The notes under the pieces: model-generated
The model's input: only the letters and a program-made list of their open reading frames with translations
The model's database searches: none
What the model was told of the DNA's origin: nothing
Shown: piece by piece, positions 11,581 through 24,622 of the stretch
Numbering within the stretch: position 1 is the stretch's first letter
Layout of the letters: the number at the start of each line of letters is the position of its first letter
Origin: Cunninghamia lanceolata
Lineage: Eukaryota; Streptophyta; Pinopsida; Cupressales; Cupressaceae
Reading direction: 5' to 3'
Assembly: GCA_027924645.1 (NCBI GenBank)
Contig: BSBN01000860.1
Location: forward strand, 3,844,001-3,908,000
DNA length: 64,000 nucleotides
Position numbers and translations under genes: made by a program

Positions 11581-14500
11581 ATGACCAAGTTGTCTCTGAA
11601 GAAGTTGAAAGCAATGAAGTATAAGTATCAGGGTGTTTTTCCAATCACCTCGGTTACTTCCAATGTCGATGACATTTGGGATAAAGAGATTGGCCATGTG
11701 GACATGGCTAAATTTGTGGAAAGAACCAAGTCCAATAATCCTAGTCCTGCAATGAAGAAGATTATTGATAGTAACATTCATTTGGTGTCATCTTTCCCGG
11801 TGGCAGCCCATAACATAGAGTTTGTTCTTCAATGTGCTCAATTTTACAACAAAGATACTAGGGCAGTGATGGATGCAAATGGCAATGTGATAATCAGATT
11901 AGATCCTGAATTCATCGATAAAGTTTTCATGTGCCCTGCTGTTACAGAAGTTATAAAACTAGATTTTGCTGAAGCACAAAAAGAGTATGACAAAAATCCT
12001 GAGAAAGCTAAGAAGATAATCAATACTAAATGGTTCAAGACTTGAAGGTCAAACTTGTCTAGGTGGCCAAGGAGTTTTCCTAGAAGTGATTTTATAGAAG
12101 AAGTTGGTGATCTTACAACTCTTCTTAGCAAGATAAGGGGATTGGCCTCTTCCTCGCTTTTTCATGAGTGGATGTACCCTTTCATCAAGGTAATACTCCA
12201 AGGTAAACAAACCATCTTCTGGGGTGAGCAAATCAACAATGCTCTGCACGAGCAATTGACAAAGGTATCCACTACCTTCAAATTTTATATGACTTCTTAC
12301 CTAGTTTATATAGAAGCCTCCATGAGAATCTTTCCAGGTCTGACATCAGAAGGAGATAGGAGAGTAATTCCTGTATATCAATACTATTCTCAATTGACAT
12401 TGAAGGGTTCTATACACCACTTCAGGAGGGTAAATGATGCTTTCTTCGTAGTGTTCTTATGTCTTTTTGATCCTCAGATGGAGCAAAGAAGAGTTTTAGA
12501 TGAAGCTTGGTCAGTGGTAAATGATTTTGGATGCATGTTCTTACAATTCCCTTCTTTCTCATATTTAAGGGTTGGCTTTTTCCAAGGTCATCCTTATATG
12601 TTGCCGAGGTTTCCCTCAGACAAACTTGTTCTAATGGAATTATGTAGACAAATGATTGTCATACATAATAAACAAATGGAGCTCAAGAAACTAGGTTTTA
12701 GGTTTCTAGTCAAAATTGGCAGGTTTTCAGTATCAACTGCTGCAAAGGCTAGAGCCATGGAAACTGAAATGTAGCTAGTAACCATGAAATAATTCAAAAG
12801 AATACCAAGGTTTGATTATAGAGGTGTGAAAGATAAGATCAAGAGGAAAACCCAATTCCATGAACCTATGGTTGAGGACGTTTGGGTAGATTTGAGGACA
12901 GAAGAAGATGTCAGAAAGTTGGATTATAGCCGGTTATCTCTGGAGCAGATTGAATAGCTGGGATTGGCTGATATTCCTAAAGACCTAGTGGATGATGGAG
13001 AGTTGATCAATGACAGATATAACACTGAACAGGGTGCTAGTACTCCTCTTCCTCCTATCCAATGGTCTCAGAAAGAATTGACTTCTTTGAGGAAAGGTTT
13101 GAACCTATACTGGCTAACACCAATAACTGGCTAGTAGATAAGGGAATTGCTTTGAAAGAATTTCTTAAAGGTTTAGAGACTGAAATCCAAGAGCAAATAG
13201 GTAAAAAGGTGGAGAATAGGATGAAGAACAAGAGTGACATTCCCTCTTCTTCCAAGCCACATAAGGCCAAGATCAAATTTGTGACGAAGAAGTCATAGGC
13301 TGTGGAGCAAGAGTCTGAGATAGAAGATATGGAAATTGAGAAATAGAACACTAAAGAACTAGCCACCGAGGAAATGGAGGTTGAAGACAGACCTACAGAT
13401 CAACAAGGAGAGGAAGTTTTGTCTCCACAGGAAAATGTACAACAAGAAACGGGAGTCTCATCTCCTTTGTCTGACACACCTGTTTCAGTTCCTCTGTCTG
13501 TTTCACCCATTGATATCCCCTCTTCTAAATCTCCATCACCTTCAAAAACAATTTTTAGCAATCCTCAAACTACTTTTGATGATGTTCTTCGTTCCTCAGA
13601 GTCTATTTCTAGCTTGTCCTCCTCATCTTTTGATATTGGGGATACTTCTATATTTGATCACTTTGTAATGAATTCTGAGCAGGTTTCTAATGTGAATGTG
13701 ATAGGTGCAATTTTTACTAATACTCCACCTATTGTTTCTACTTCTAGTGCAAGTGCAGTTCCAGTAACACCAACAATGGGAACAGATCCTAATGTGAGCA
13801 CTTCTCTGCTTCCACCATGGTTGTCAGCATATACACCAAAAAGGAAGAAACAAGCCATCTCTCCAGATGACTTTGATTTTAGTAAGTTGGTGCCTGTGAA
13901 AGCTAAGATCCCGAAGAAGCCAAAGATTCTTTCAAGAATGCTCAGAGACAAGGGACACAAATTTCTAGAGATTGCACGACCTCCACAGGATGCAACCATG
14001 GAAAATTTTAGTATGAATGATTACTCTATCTCTAGAGTTGAGTTAGGCAAAATAACTCATAAAAGTGCAAAGACTGTTATGCAGTCAACAATGGACATTC
14101 TAATTCAGAAGTTTGACAAAGAGAAAGAAATGAAGGATCATTACAAAGCAATGGTTGAATAGTTGACTGCAATGGTGAGGAAAATCACTTTGAATTCAGA
14201 ATCAGTAACTCCCGAGGCCATTTCTTTAGAAGACCCTATCATTCAAAAAGATGAAAAGACTCATCTTAAGGGAAGAGTACTTGAAGAATATCTGGAAAGG
14301 ATGCGCACACAAGGAATCTCTCTGCTTATAGAGCTATCTGAGAAGACAGACAAAATGGAGAAAATAAGGGCAGAACTTGATGACTTGATTGATGTTATTT
14401 CTCAAGATATTGAGTGCCTAGAACATAATCATGATAAGTGGGTGGAGATGAGAAAGCTTAAAATAAGTGCTCTGATATCAATTGGTGTCATCCCAAATAG

Positions 14501-14957
14501 GGATTCATATACTAAAACCAAAGAGGCATTGACATATCAGAGCCATGTGCTGAAAGATTTGATCAATGACCTGGAAACTACAAGGAAAATAAGTGATCAA
14601 AGTGATGTTAGTCTTTTGCATAAGTTGGAGGAGCTGCCATGCAATCTGGTGTCACAGGATAATCAATTTCTTTCTATAGAAGAGATGATCCAGGAATTTG
14701 AAAATATGTTTTAAAAAGAGTTCGAGGAGAAAACCTTTTTAGTGACCTCTATGGATAATATTCTTGACAATAAGTTAAGTTTGGATAATCTGAAGGCCAA
14801 GTTAACAAGTCATGTAAAATTAGTTACCACAGTCAGAGATGCAATAGTTAGAGCTCGGATGATTTTCAAGAACACAGTTAGTTCGGATAGTCTTGGGATG
14901 CAAGCAGCATTCACCATGTATGATTGCCTCATGAAGAAAGAAGGCAATACAAGTTGA
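11581..14957 (+). pseudogene. Large accessory ORF of element D
   Basis: An ORF of about 3.4 kb lies between integrase and the 3' LTR. It opens at 11581 (MTKLSLKKLKAMKYKYQGVF) and shows a globular region to about 12780 with stops near 12043 and 12772. It shifts frame near 13065, then continues in one frame to the TGA at 14955 with stops near 13297, 13344, 14160 and 14712. The middle is Ser/Pro/Thr-rich and charged. The C-terminal 250 residues are Leu/Glu/Lys-rich, likely coiled coil. I recognise no catalytic motif. Such 3' ORFs occur in Tat-lineage elements but their role is unknown. A partial second copy lies at 1107-2727. Confidence 0.7.
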
Positions 14958-15872
14958 AGCAACTTTTCCATTACTTAGTTTATTTTCCACTTTTCAAATG
15001 TACTTTTGAAATAATTTTGGACATATTTACGTGTACTTTTCTCATATGTAATTACATGTAAAAACATAGGAAGTCCCAAATCAAAGAGGACTCCTTTGTT
15101 GAATAAGTCATAGTTAGTTTTTCTTTTCCTATTTTTTCTCTCGGTTCCTCTTATAAATAAAGAGGACCCCCATTGTAATTATCTATCTTTTAGTTATTGA
15201 AGCGAAACTCTACCAAATTGAAGAGCATTTTGAGACTTTGTGTTCAAATTGTAAATCAAATTTTATCAAGTGAATAGAAAATCAAGTGATCGTTCATTCT
15301 TTGTGTTGAAATAACTTGTGGCATATTGGAAATTGTTCTTATGTCCTTTTCCTAATACTATCTTATCTGCTTGATCAAATTGTAGTGTGAGTGAATAATC
15401 TGGGAGATGTTCTAAAGCTGATTTTGGAGACTTTGTGCTACAACAATTATCTTTAGTTTGTGATTTTATGTTTTGAAGTAAAAGATATTGGAAAGACTTT
15501 GAGCTACTATTATCTTTTGTGATCATATATTTTATCGCAGTATTCGGTGAAGACTTTGAGCTGTACCTTATTCTACTTAGTCTTAAATTATAAATCAGTG
15601 AAAGGAGCAACAATAGACTTTGTGCTCTCGTGGGTTCCTTGGTTATTCAAATTTGTATTGAGAAAGTTCTCTTTCATTTTGTAAACATCATTTCTGAGAA
15701 AAGAGAAATGGATGATATGGTCTCACCCCTAAGTTAATATTTAGTTTAAATAAGTTTGTGATAGTTGATAGGGAACCTCCCCTTGCTGAGAGGAGAGATT
15801 TATCTCATTACACTATGGTCGATATAACCATTTTGCCTTCAGTTAGTTGAAGACAAAATATTCACCCAATAG
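14955..15872 (+). repeat. 3' LTR of Tat-like element D
   Basis: Pairs with 2725-3645 at roughly 95%, with a TATA-like CTTATAAATAAAG near 15150. The last shared bases are CAATAG at 15867-15872, followed by CTTGCAGATT, which differs from the PBS after the left copy. A target duplication cannot be checked because the matching left flank is outside the window. Confidence 0.7.
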
Positions 15873-18700
15873 CTTGCAGATTGGAAGCTAGTTAGAGACA
15901 TGTCTGAAGTTTCTATGTTCCAAGTTTGAGCCTTTGGTATGAAGATTTGAATGAGTAATGTTCACTAGAGTGAAAATTGGTTTTTCTGTATATTTGGTGG
16001 TGATAGGGGGAATGTATTATACTCCACATTCCTTTTCATTTAATTATTTCAATCTACAATTCTAGAATCTAGTTTGTAATGATGGTAAGTACCTTCAACT
16101 CCAATGGTGGAAGAAGAGATAGCTCAGCCACATAGGGTACCAGATGGAAGCACAAATCTAGAGGAGGTTAACATGAATAGGGATCTACCATTGCAACAGA
16201 AATTACAGATGAGGAAATGGAACTGTGATCTTTACAACATAGCAGATAGTATCTATATGGTTTTGAAATAGTAAGATGAGGATGGTAATACTTGAGCAAA
16301 AAAATGGGGACAAACTTATATATGTTATATTGTATTAAAACTCTATTATGTACTAATGTTTTGAAGTAGGCAAAATAGTTTGTATGTAATAGGGTATATT
16401 GTGTTTTGGATTGATACTAGCTATGGAATTTTTTTTGATGTGGTTCTCTTGACCACAAAGATGCAATTATTGTTCTCTTTTTGAATATAATTTGTTCATG
16501 ATTCTCAATCCAAAAATTATATTAATTATTATAAACCCTAACTATTTTCTAGTACTCATTATTAAAATCCCTAATTATTTTAAATCAAAATTATATAGCA
16601 TAACATTATTAAATATAATAATATTAAATTTATATTATTACATTATTATAAAACCTTATTTAAATTAATTAAAATAATATATAATTATAGCCTATAACTT
16701 GTAAGACATTAACTAAATTAATATGTAATTATATCGTATAACATTGTTAAATATAATAATAGTATATTTATAGAGAATGTTTATAATAATAAATATAGTA
16801 ATAAATACAATAAAAAATTTATTACCTACATTTATCGCATTCACTTCGAAGCTTCTAAAGCCTTTACATCAAATTCATATTGTATTCTTCACTCAAAACA
16901 TTCCATGAAAGCATATTTCTCTAAAATGTTTTTGTTAAACAGCTCACATGCCTTGTTTAGGCATATCATTAAGAATGTAGTCCTGCAATGGTTGAAGATA
17001 TTTAGAGTAGTCTCCCAGAGGGGCTTGTGTGTAGCAAAAAGTGTCACGCCTCCTTCAATTGGGCTTCTTTACCTAATGTTGTGAGATAGAAATGAGTATT
17101 GGATGGAAATGGCATGTTATGCTTGTCAAAACAGTTCATGTGCCTTGTTTACCCTTCACATCACACTTACATGTCTACCAAGGTGGTTGTAACTACAACT
17201 ACTGAAAACTTATTCCAATGTTCTCATCTTGGCAGGCCATGGTTCAAAGGGATGTTGGAAAAGGTTGTGGAACTGGCTTTACAACAACCTATTGCATTTA
17301 ATACAAAGTTTCTAAAATCTTTTTCAACGAATCCATTGCATTCCATTTCAGTGAAATGGTCTGTCAGGTGGCGTAGGCACCATGTCTATGCTTCTAGGTT
17401 TTGCATACAGGTTTACCAGAATAATTGCAACTATAATATCTGACCTAAACCCTTGTCCATTGACTAAGCTTTGATGGAATTCCATACACTTTTCCAAAAC
17501 TCTGTAAGGAAGATCCTAGCTAAGATAATAGACTTCAGCCTCTTGTCGAATGCATTTGGTTACAAAATTTTGAAACCATTTCCAGAACTATGAACATCAT
17601 TATCTGAAAATGAAACTAAAACAAGAGCATTTGTGAGTGACAGTTACAACAACGTCCACAAATATAATGCAACTTCCCCATATTCATGTCCAACCCAAAT
17701 AAATACCCACGACAACACTATGATCATGCAAGCCTTCCCCATATTCCCTCCTGGAATATGGGAGGCAATGGGAGGCGAGGAAAAGTATATAATAGTTTAA
17801 CTTTAAATATTTTACCCTTTGACATCTTAGTAGACATCAATTTAAATATGTACATACATCTTCTGGGATTATATAAGCCTCTCCATGCAATTAATAAATA
17901 TAAATTCCTTGAGGTGAATATTCTTTAATTTATAATGATGAAATGATGAACTTTTAGTTAGTAGTATAGATATCTCAATTATATTTATTTAAATAATCTT
18001 GAAAGATATCAATTTTAAGGGGTGTATTTAAGTTATTGATTTTGAGGCACATATCTAACTTATGTAATAAATATAATATAAGTGTTTGAAAAATAAGAAC
18101 TAATCTTTATTGTTACAATTCCATAGAGCCACACACCAATTACTTGTCAACTATTTCATGTTGAAACATATTACTAGAGGCTTGACCAATACAAGCTTCT
18201 AACTGTGCCATCGACACCCTTTTCCTTTCTTTTCAAATTTGATAGGTATAGAGATAGGTGTTGACAATCAAAAGTACAAAGGATGCAATCACAAGGGTAC
18301 ATGACTCAAATGCACCCAAAAGATACTAGCACACCCTACAAGACACTAGCATGATTCTTAGACCCTAATTTTAACTATCTATGACCACCTTTTGCCTTCT
18401 TCTAAGTTATCTACCACTTTGCAACTGCTAAAACCCAACAAACTTCCTCTAATTAGGTATTGTCTTTCATTTTCTAGTCATAATACAATCTAAACTCTCA
18501 CATTTATTTGCTTAATAAAATATGAAATATAATTATTGCTATTATTTTTAGAAAAACCATATTATTAAATAAATAAATACAATTTTATTAAACATAAACA
18601 TTTCAGTTTCATGTGTATTTTTTAGTTATGCAAACACATCTATTAATACTAGTCACTATCCATCCCTTATTAGTACCTATTTATGGCAATATAATTTTAC
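15873..18700. other. AT-rich stretch, no gene recognised
   Basis: Very AT-rich, especially 16480-16830 and 17930-18130. One open stretch of 114 codons at 17099-17443 has no recognisable motif and no family resemblance, and I do not call it a gene. No LTR, TIR or tandem array was seen. Confidence 0.6.
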
Positions 18701-18714
18701 CTTTTTTGTTGTAT

Positions 18715-19683
18715 ATACCCCGGTAAGGGACCAGGGACCCATCTAAAATCAGGGCTCAGCCCTCATGACTATTTGAAATTGTCATAGGAACTGTCTAAAA
18801 ACATAACAGACATATACAAATATCCAGAAGAGGGGGGCAAATTACATGGCCCTCCCTCAGTACATAGTCTAAAAAGCTAACAAAAAATTTACTGAAACTA
18901 AATACAACCGCCTACTCATCTGCTTGGCTTGTGAGGTCCACCATGTTGACTTCCTCATCACATCCACACTTGTAATCTTCATGCTCTTTGTCTTCCACCT
19001 TGAAACCCATCTACTCAACCTTCCTTTCCAGCATCTTCATCAACTGCACCTGACCAATCATCAAGTCATGAATGTGATTCATCAGAATTCCTTGGTTTGT
19101 CTCAGCTTCCTTGGATATCTTGGCTAAGTCTTCATGGACCAAAATGGAGGTAGCCACAATTGACAACATAGAAGTGAGTGTGAGACTGTACAACCCTAAA
19201 AACGTTCCACCTCCCTCTAATCGTCCCTGGATCAAGCAAGAAATTTGACATTGCCTCCCTGAGCTTGGCACCGTCCTGCCCATCAACCACCTTTCCAATG
19301 GAGAGAATCCTACCTACCAACTTCCTAAGGAGAGGGTTTTTAATCTCTGCATCAACTATTGCCACAAAATGCTCCACAGCTTTGTCCCCTATGATCTTGG
19401 TCTTCCTCTTGTGAGGGATATATAGCCTTCTCTTCAAACTTCCCACTGAGATGCTAACCACCTTACGTTGATCTGCCTGCAATGGAGGGGAAGGAAAGGC
19501 AACCTTCTTCTTTCCTTTGGCACTCCCTTCACCACCCATTGAACTTCTTGCAACCTCTATTCCTTTCATTCTACCGAAGCTTATAGAAGAGACCAAAAAC
19601 TTGGAGAACTCACCTACCTTTAAAGGCAGAAACTGAAGGAACATAACATCCCACTCCTCGTGCTTGCCATATGGAAACATGAT
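18715..19683 (-). pseudogene. Uncharacterised minus-strand ORF, frameshifted
   Basis: On the minus strand an open frame starts near 19680 (MFPYGKHEEWDVMFLQF). It has a basic Ser/Lys-rich segment (GEGSAKGKKKVAFP) and the conserved-looking GDKAVEHFVAIVDAEIKNP. After a frameshift around 19215 (GTIRG) it passes into a second frame, 19298-19011 (LTSMLSIVATSILVHEDLAK). An acidic tail in the same frame ends near 18910. Together this is about 255 residues. The remaining bases to 18715 look like 3' non-coding sequence. I do not recognise the family. It could be a retroelement gag-like or LINE ORF1-like protein, or a decayed host gene. Confidence 0.45.
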
Positions 19684-20631
19684 GATGCCACCTTATCATC
19701 TATTAGCTCCCAGGCTTGAAATCTCGTGAATCGTAAATTGGCAGTTTAATGAACTTGCCCATTATCAGTCAACAATATAATTACCTTTAATCTCTACAAT
19801 ATTTTGATTAATTCCTAGGCTTTCAACTAATTAAATATGTTTTCTTATAATAATGGTGATGTTTAATATTTTTCATGTTCATTCTCAAAACATGATAAGA
19901 TTTTCTTTTACATTTGCTTTTCAAAATAATGATTGGAAATAAACATTATAATAGATAAGTTTCAATATTTTCCATAAAGACTTGTGTTTTTACATATGCG
20001 GGTTTAAGTTGTATTTGTACATTCCTTAGGATATAAATATAATAGAGATAATGACCCATAAAAAGGATTTTTGAAATTCACACAAATGTCAATATAGTGG
20101 ATGAAGGACAATCTTACATCCACCTATAGAACAAAACACACTTACCAATACCATACATGTATAAATAATTTAATTGCAATTGTTGAGAAATTTTAAAAAT
20201 ATTAACTATTATTTGATCCCTGTCTAATAAATAAATAAAAATAATAATCATAATTAATTACACTCCTTTAAAACAATTCATATGCTTACTTATTAAATAT
20301 TTAGGTTCAACATAAACTTAAGCATTAAAATAATCTATGTAAACATCTATCATGTAGTTAAATTTATTTGACACATTCAACTCCTCTATAATTTCTTAGA
20401 CAATCCTTCTATAGAAATAATCCCTGAAGGACAATTGTGGACTTTTGGCTCTGATACCTTAACATTTTCACTCACTTTCCATATGAGTTAAACTTTGCAT
20501 GCCACAATTCTAATCATAGAGATCGTATGTTCTTTGCTCTCCACTTTAACCATGTCACCACTCTTTGGTCTATGAATCCTCCCCCTAACATTCTCTGATA
20601 AATGTCTCACATGCAAATGAGATGTCAAGGT
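19684..20631. other. AT-rich stretch, no gene recognised
   Basis: Nothing coding is seen. GGCTCTGATACC at about 20448 is the reverse complement of the core of a Copia-type PBS. It may be a scrap of an older minus-strand element, but no LTR was found next to it. Confidence 0.5.
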
Positions 20632-21338
20632 TGTTGGGAAATTAGGTGTCTCAACCTTGCATATTTCTTGTAGTATTTATTTCGCATTTAATATTTTCTC
20701 ACAACTGTTACATATTGTCAGTGCTTTGAAAATTGGTTTATTAGGTGTCAAAAGATACCCACATAGTGGTATGTTATGGAAGGCCTATTTTTAACCATAT
20801 TATGACATATTTTATGACATCTATAAGGGTCAAAAATAGGGGAGAATACTTTGGACGTGAGAGCCTAATTTTAGACCAGAACCTTGCCTTCTTGGGCACT
20901 ACACCTCATGAGAGGTTTCACACATGGTTTTGTAAACCACAGAATGGTTTCCTGATTGTGAGAGGTCTATAAATTGAAGGCTTGAGGAGAAGTTTGTAGT
21001 GTTGAGTTTGCAGGTACTTTTATGCTACCGAAATGCTATCCGAATTCTTCCAAAATTGTTTACTAGTGATACTCCTGTAATAAACTTGCTCTACAAGTGT
21101 ATATAATCTTGTTGTTGGATTTGTAATACAATGAGAAGGCTTTTGGAGTGTGGAGTTTTTTACCCAGAAGGGTTTTCCCCACGTATATCTGGTGTTATGT
21201 GTTTCATTGTTTATTTTTTGTTTTTGAATATGTTTATGGAATTTTTGTAACCGTTAGATCAGTTTTTAAAAGTTTTACATAATATCTCTCCTCAAGATTA
21301 GCGTAAGAAGTTGTTTTTTCTACTTTAACTTCCTTACA
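20632..21338 (+). repeat. 5' LTR of Copia B
   Basis: Starts TGTTGGGAAATTAGG and ends CTTCCTTACA, so TG...CA ends, 707 bp. The end is fixed by the PBS two bases further on. No second copy is found in the window, so the boundary at the start is inferred from the TG and the usual TGTTGG form. Confidence 0.8.
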
Positions 21339-21340
21339 AG

Positions 21341-21354
21341 TGGTATCAGAGCTT
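21341..21354 (+). promoter_or_regulatory. Primer-binding site of Copia B
   Basis: TGGTATCAGAGCTT follows the LTR after a two-base spacer. It matches the 3' end of initiator Met-tRNA, the usual primer of plant Copia elements. Confidence 0.95.
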
Positions 21355-21464
21355 GATCACCTTTGGTTTCAGTTGTGGGTTGTTGGTTTTTTTGTGCTAA
21401 TCAAAGTTTGAGTGGGAGCTTGTGCAAAGGATACTTTGTGATCTTGTTGCAGATATTTTTTTAG

Positions 21465-22260
21465 ATGGTGAGCACATCTAGGAGAATTGAGGTAGATAAG
21501 TTTTCTAGCACGAACTTTGAAATATGGAAGTTGAAGATGGAAGATCTGTTGATTGATCAAGATCTATGGGATGCAGTGGATGAAAATGTCTAGAGGCCTA
21601 CGGATCTAACAATGGTTGCACAATATGATGTAATGGATAGAAAAGCTAAAGGTCTCATTAGACTATGTCTTGCATATTCAAATTTGATAAATGTCCATAA
21701 AGAACCCACTTCGATGAAGCTTTGGAAGAAGCTGAGTGAGATATACCAAGCTAAATCTCTAGTAAATAATATTTTCTTTTGGAAGTTGTATTCCTTGAGA
21801 ATAGAAGAAGGTGGATGAATGTCTGAGTATCTAGAAACATTCAATATGTTGGTGACCCAGTTGACCTCAGTTGGGCTTAAGATGGACGAAGAAGAAAGGT
21901 GCCAAACTTTGTTGTGTTCGTTTCCAGACTCATGGGACAGTCTAGTCATGGCCATTGGAAGCACTTCAGTCATCTTGAAGATGGAGGATGTTGTTGGTTC
22001 TCTACTCTCTTAAGATATGAGAAGGAAGGTCTCTCTAAATGCCAAATAGGCTTTGAGTTTTCAAGGAAGACCAAAAGGCAAAGATGAGAAGTAGCATGGC
22101 TGTTCCAAGTCCAAGAATAAGGGGAGATCAAAATCATCTGGTAAGTCCAAGGCAATATGCTGGAACTATGGTAAATCTAGGCACTTCTGAAAGGATTGTA
22201 AAGAAGAGAAGAAAAAGAAGAAGAAGCAAGATTATGATTCTAAGTCCGAATAGGAAGATG
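21465..22260 (+). pseudogene. gag: gag of Copia B
   Basis: The capsid/nucleocapsid part. It opens at 21465 (MVSTSRRIEVDKFSSTNFEI) and follows the plant Copia gag pattern: NFEIWKLKMEDLLIDQDLW, LWKKLSEIYQAKSL, YLETFNMLVTQL and LLCSFPDSWDSLVMAI. One frame holds throughout with stops near 21591, 21816, 22011, 22047, 22086 and 22188. The CCHC knuckle at about 22159 reads CWNYGKSRHF*KDC. Its second Cys is Tyr and one position is a stop. Confidence 0.85.
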
Positions 22261-23477
22261 GAGATGCCTTTAGTGCAGCCTTGGCCACTCGTGCAGGTGA
22301 TAATGCATGGTTGATAGACTCAGATGCATCTTTCCACATGACTCCTAATAGACACTAGTTTAGTAAGTATGAAAACTATGATGGTGGTAAGGTGTATTTG
22401 GGTGATAATTCTTTCCTTGATGTTATTGGCCTTGGTAGTATTCATGTGAAATTTTATGATGGTAGAGTTAGATGATTTGATGGTGTCTTGCATATCCTAG
22501 GACTAGCAAGAAATTTATTATCTGTTAGCAAGCTAATAGATCTAGGTGTGCATGTATAGTTTTCTAAAGCAGGTGTGAAAATGTTGAGAGGTTCTATGGT
22601 GATAGCAATAAGAAGTGGATTGGGTACATTATACTAGCTTGATGCATGCACGGTTGAGTGCAATAGTACTTCTGATAAAATTAAGCCAGAAAATACTTTG
22701 CTGAAAAAAGAGATGGTTTCCTCTTCTGCGGATGGTCATGGCTTCTGGGTACCCAAGGGTGCTCTATCTAATAAATCAAAGTTGCCTATAGAGAATACCA
22801 TGTTATGGTACCAAAGGCTTGGCCATTGGACAGAAGGATTTAAAATCCCTGAAAAATAAGAAACTCGTTGAGGGGTTCAATGATTACAATCTAGAGTTTG
22901 ATTTTTGTGAACATTGTATTTATGGCAAATAGAACCATGTTTAGTTTTACTCATCTTCTCATAATCCTTCATGTATCTTGGATCTAATTCATTCGAATGT
23001 ATTTGGTCCTGTTGATGTTGCTTCTATTGGTAAATCAGTTTATTATGTTACTTTCATTGATGATTTCAATAGGAGGACATGGGTATATTTTTTAAAGAGT
23101 AAATCTAAAGTTTTCAGTCATTTTAAGGAGTTCAAGGCTATGGTAGAAACTCAGGCTAGAAAGAAAATTAAATGTTTGAGGACTGGCAATGGCAGTGCGT
23201 ACTATTCTACAGATTTTGGCAAATTCTATACAGATTGTAGGATTAAAAGACAAAAAACAACTTCATATTCTCCTCAGAAGAATGGAGTTGTAGAAAGAAT
23301 GTTGATGGAAAATGCTAGGAGCATGTTGAGTGGAGCTGGTCTAGAACAAAAGTGTTGGGCTAAAGTTGTTTCCACTACTTGTTATTTGATCAATAGGTCT
23401 CTTACATCAACGCTTGTTGATAAAACACCAATGGAGGTGTGGTTGGGGAAAAAGCCTTCACTTAGACATCTGAGATT
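22260..23477 (+). pseudogene. pol: protease and integrase (5' part) of Copia B
   Basis: The gag frame continues into the protease: WLIDSDASFHMTP at about 22309, where the usual D-S-G is D-S-D. Next is the pre-integrase zinc region (LWYQRLGHW), then a frameshift near 22830. The integrase core is open from 22978. First Asp: LIHSNVFGPVDVA has Asn where Asp is usual. Second: CLRTGNGSAYY has Gly. The Glu is kept in QKNGVVERM. It stops at 23477, where Copia A begins. The continuation is at 38301. Confidence 0.85.
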
Positions 23478-24620
23478 TGTTTGCAAGAGACACTGCTACA
23501 CATGACAGGTGTTGTCATTGATGGCAACTAAGTCCATTCCACACATCCACAGTGTTGTATCATATCATACCAAAAGTCAGTTCCAAGATTTATCAAGTTT
23601 GGATAGACAGGAATAGGGTATATGGTAGAGTTCAGTATTTTGGTCAGCAGATCTCTCTAGTTAATCATTGTGTGTTGTGAATCTGAGGGAGTGTAGAGGA
23701 ATTTCAAGACAATCTAAATCCAAGATTTCAATCTCTGGTGACAAAGGGAGTAAAAGTTATGAGCATTTGAGTACTGGGTCCTAATATGACAGAACAGTTC
23801 AGTTAAGAACATGCCAACCTGTGTTAGATCCTTGTGCGGATCTAGTAGAAGTATTTTGGTGAGTTATGTATGGGACATAATGTTAGTGGATGACATGTAT
23901 GGTGACCTGCAAGTGTTATTTCTACTACGTATCATTATTGGTGTATGGATAGCTGACAGAACAGAGTACTTATATTATTTGTTAAGTTCTTCATAAGGTT
24001 GATAGAAAGGTGATTGAATTTCCTGAAGCGGATATATATAGCTGATGGATTCGAGTGTTGAGTGTGTGTGTGGTGTGTGATTATGAAGTAAGTGTGAAAA
24101 GAGCAAGATAGAAGTGTGAAAGAGAAGAGATCTAAGATCTAGATTATGGCAGAGCAGTAAACAGGGCAGAATAAAGATGAAGTGTATCAAGTCAGTATTT
24201 TGTGCTTAATCGAAACTGAATCTTTGCATTGGTAGATGCTAATTATCATTTCAAACACATTGTAATCTTCTTCTTGTAGGCAATGAGTCTATTATAGGCA
24301 GTGAGCCTTCTTTTGAGCAGTGAGCTCTGGGTAGTGAGCCCGAATGCATGTGCATTCTCCATTTGTAATACTTTTAACAGAGTATAATCTTTGTGGGTTA
24401 ACCCCCACCATGGTTTTTCCCTTAACTGGGTTTCCACATCAAAATCTTGGTGTCAAGTGTGTTATTTATGTTTTTGCTCATGTATTATTAATTCTTGCTT
24501 TTCATGATTATGTCATTAATCTGTTAAGAAGTGGTAAAGAAGAATTAACTGCAGCAAGCTTTTAAAGTTTTAAGACAACTGATTCACCCCCCCTCTCAGT
24601 TGTTATCCCTAATTCCAACA
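23478..24620 (+). repeat. 5' LTR of element A
   Basis: 1,143 bp, TG...CA. It starts TGTTTGCAAGAGACACTG (TGTTGG in the 3' copy) and ends TAATTCCAACA. Bases 24031-24050 (GATATATATAGCTGATGG...) are the uninterrupted version of the site where C entered the 3' LTR. Relative to the 3' LTR it has about 31 extra bases near 24275-24310, where GCAGTGAGC-like units are repeated. Confidence 0.95.
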
Positions 24621-24622
24621 AT

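Larger units (their letters stand above)
2725..15872 (+). mobile_element. Ty3/gypsy Tat-like retrotransposon D
   Basis: The element reads LTR, PBS, gag, protease, extra RNase H, RT, RNase H, integrase, palindrome-rich spacer, accessory ORF, LTR, all on the + strand. Tat-lineage assignment rests on the additional RNase H domain, the GGCGACTCTG-type PBS and the large 3' accessory ORF. The repeated unit at the two ends is larger than the LTR proper: at least 2.55 kb is shared, including half of the accessory ORF. Either two elements sit in tandem sharing an LTR, or the LTR is very long and contains an ORF. All coding regions are broken by stops. Confidence 0.85.

Noticed and set aside
17099..17443. 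114-codon ORF on the + strand
   Set aside because: No motif, no family resemblance, AT-rich surroundings without other coding signs.
20448..20460. GGCTCTGATACC as the PBS of a minus-strand element
   Set aside because: No LTR adjoins it and no minus-strand coding region follows. It could be a remnant or chance.
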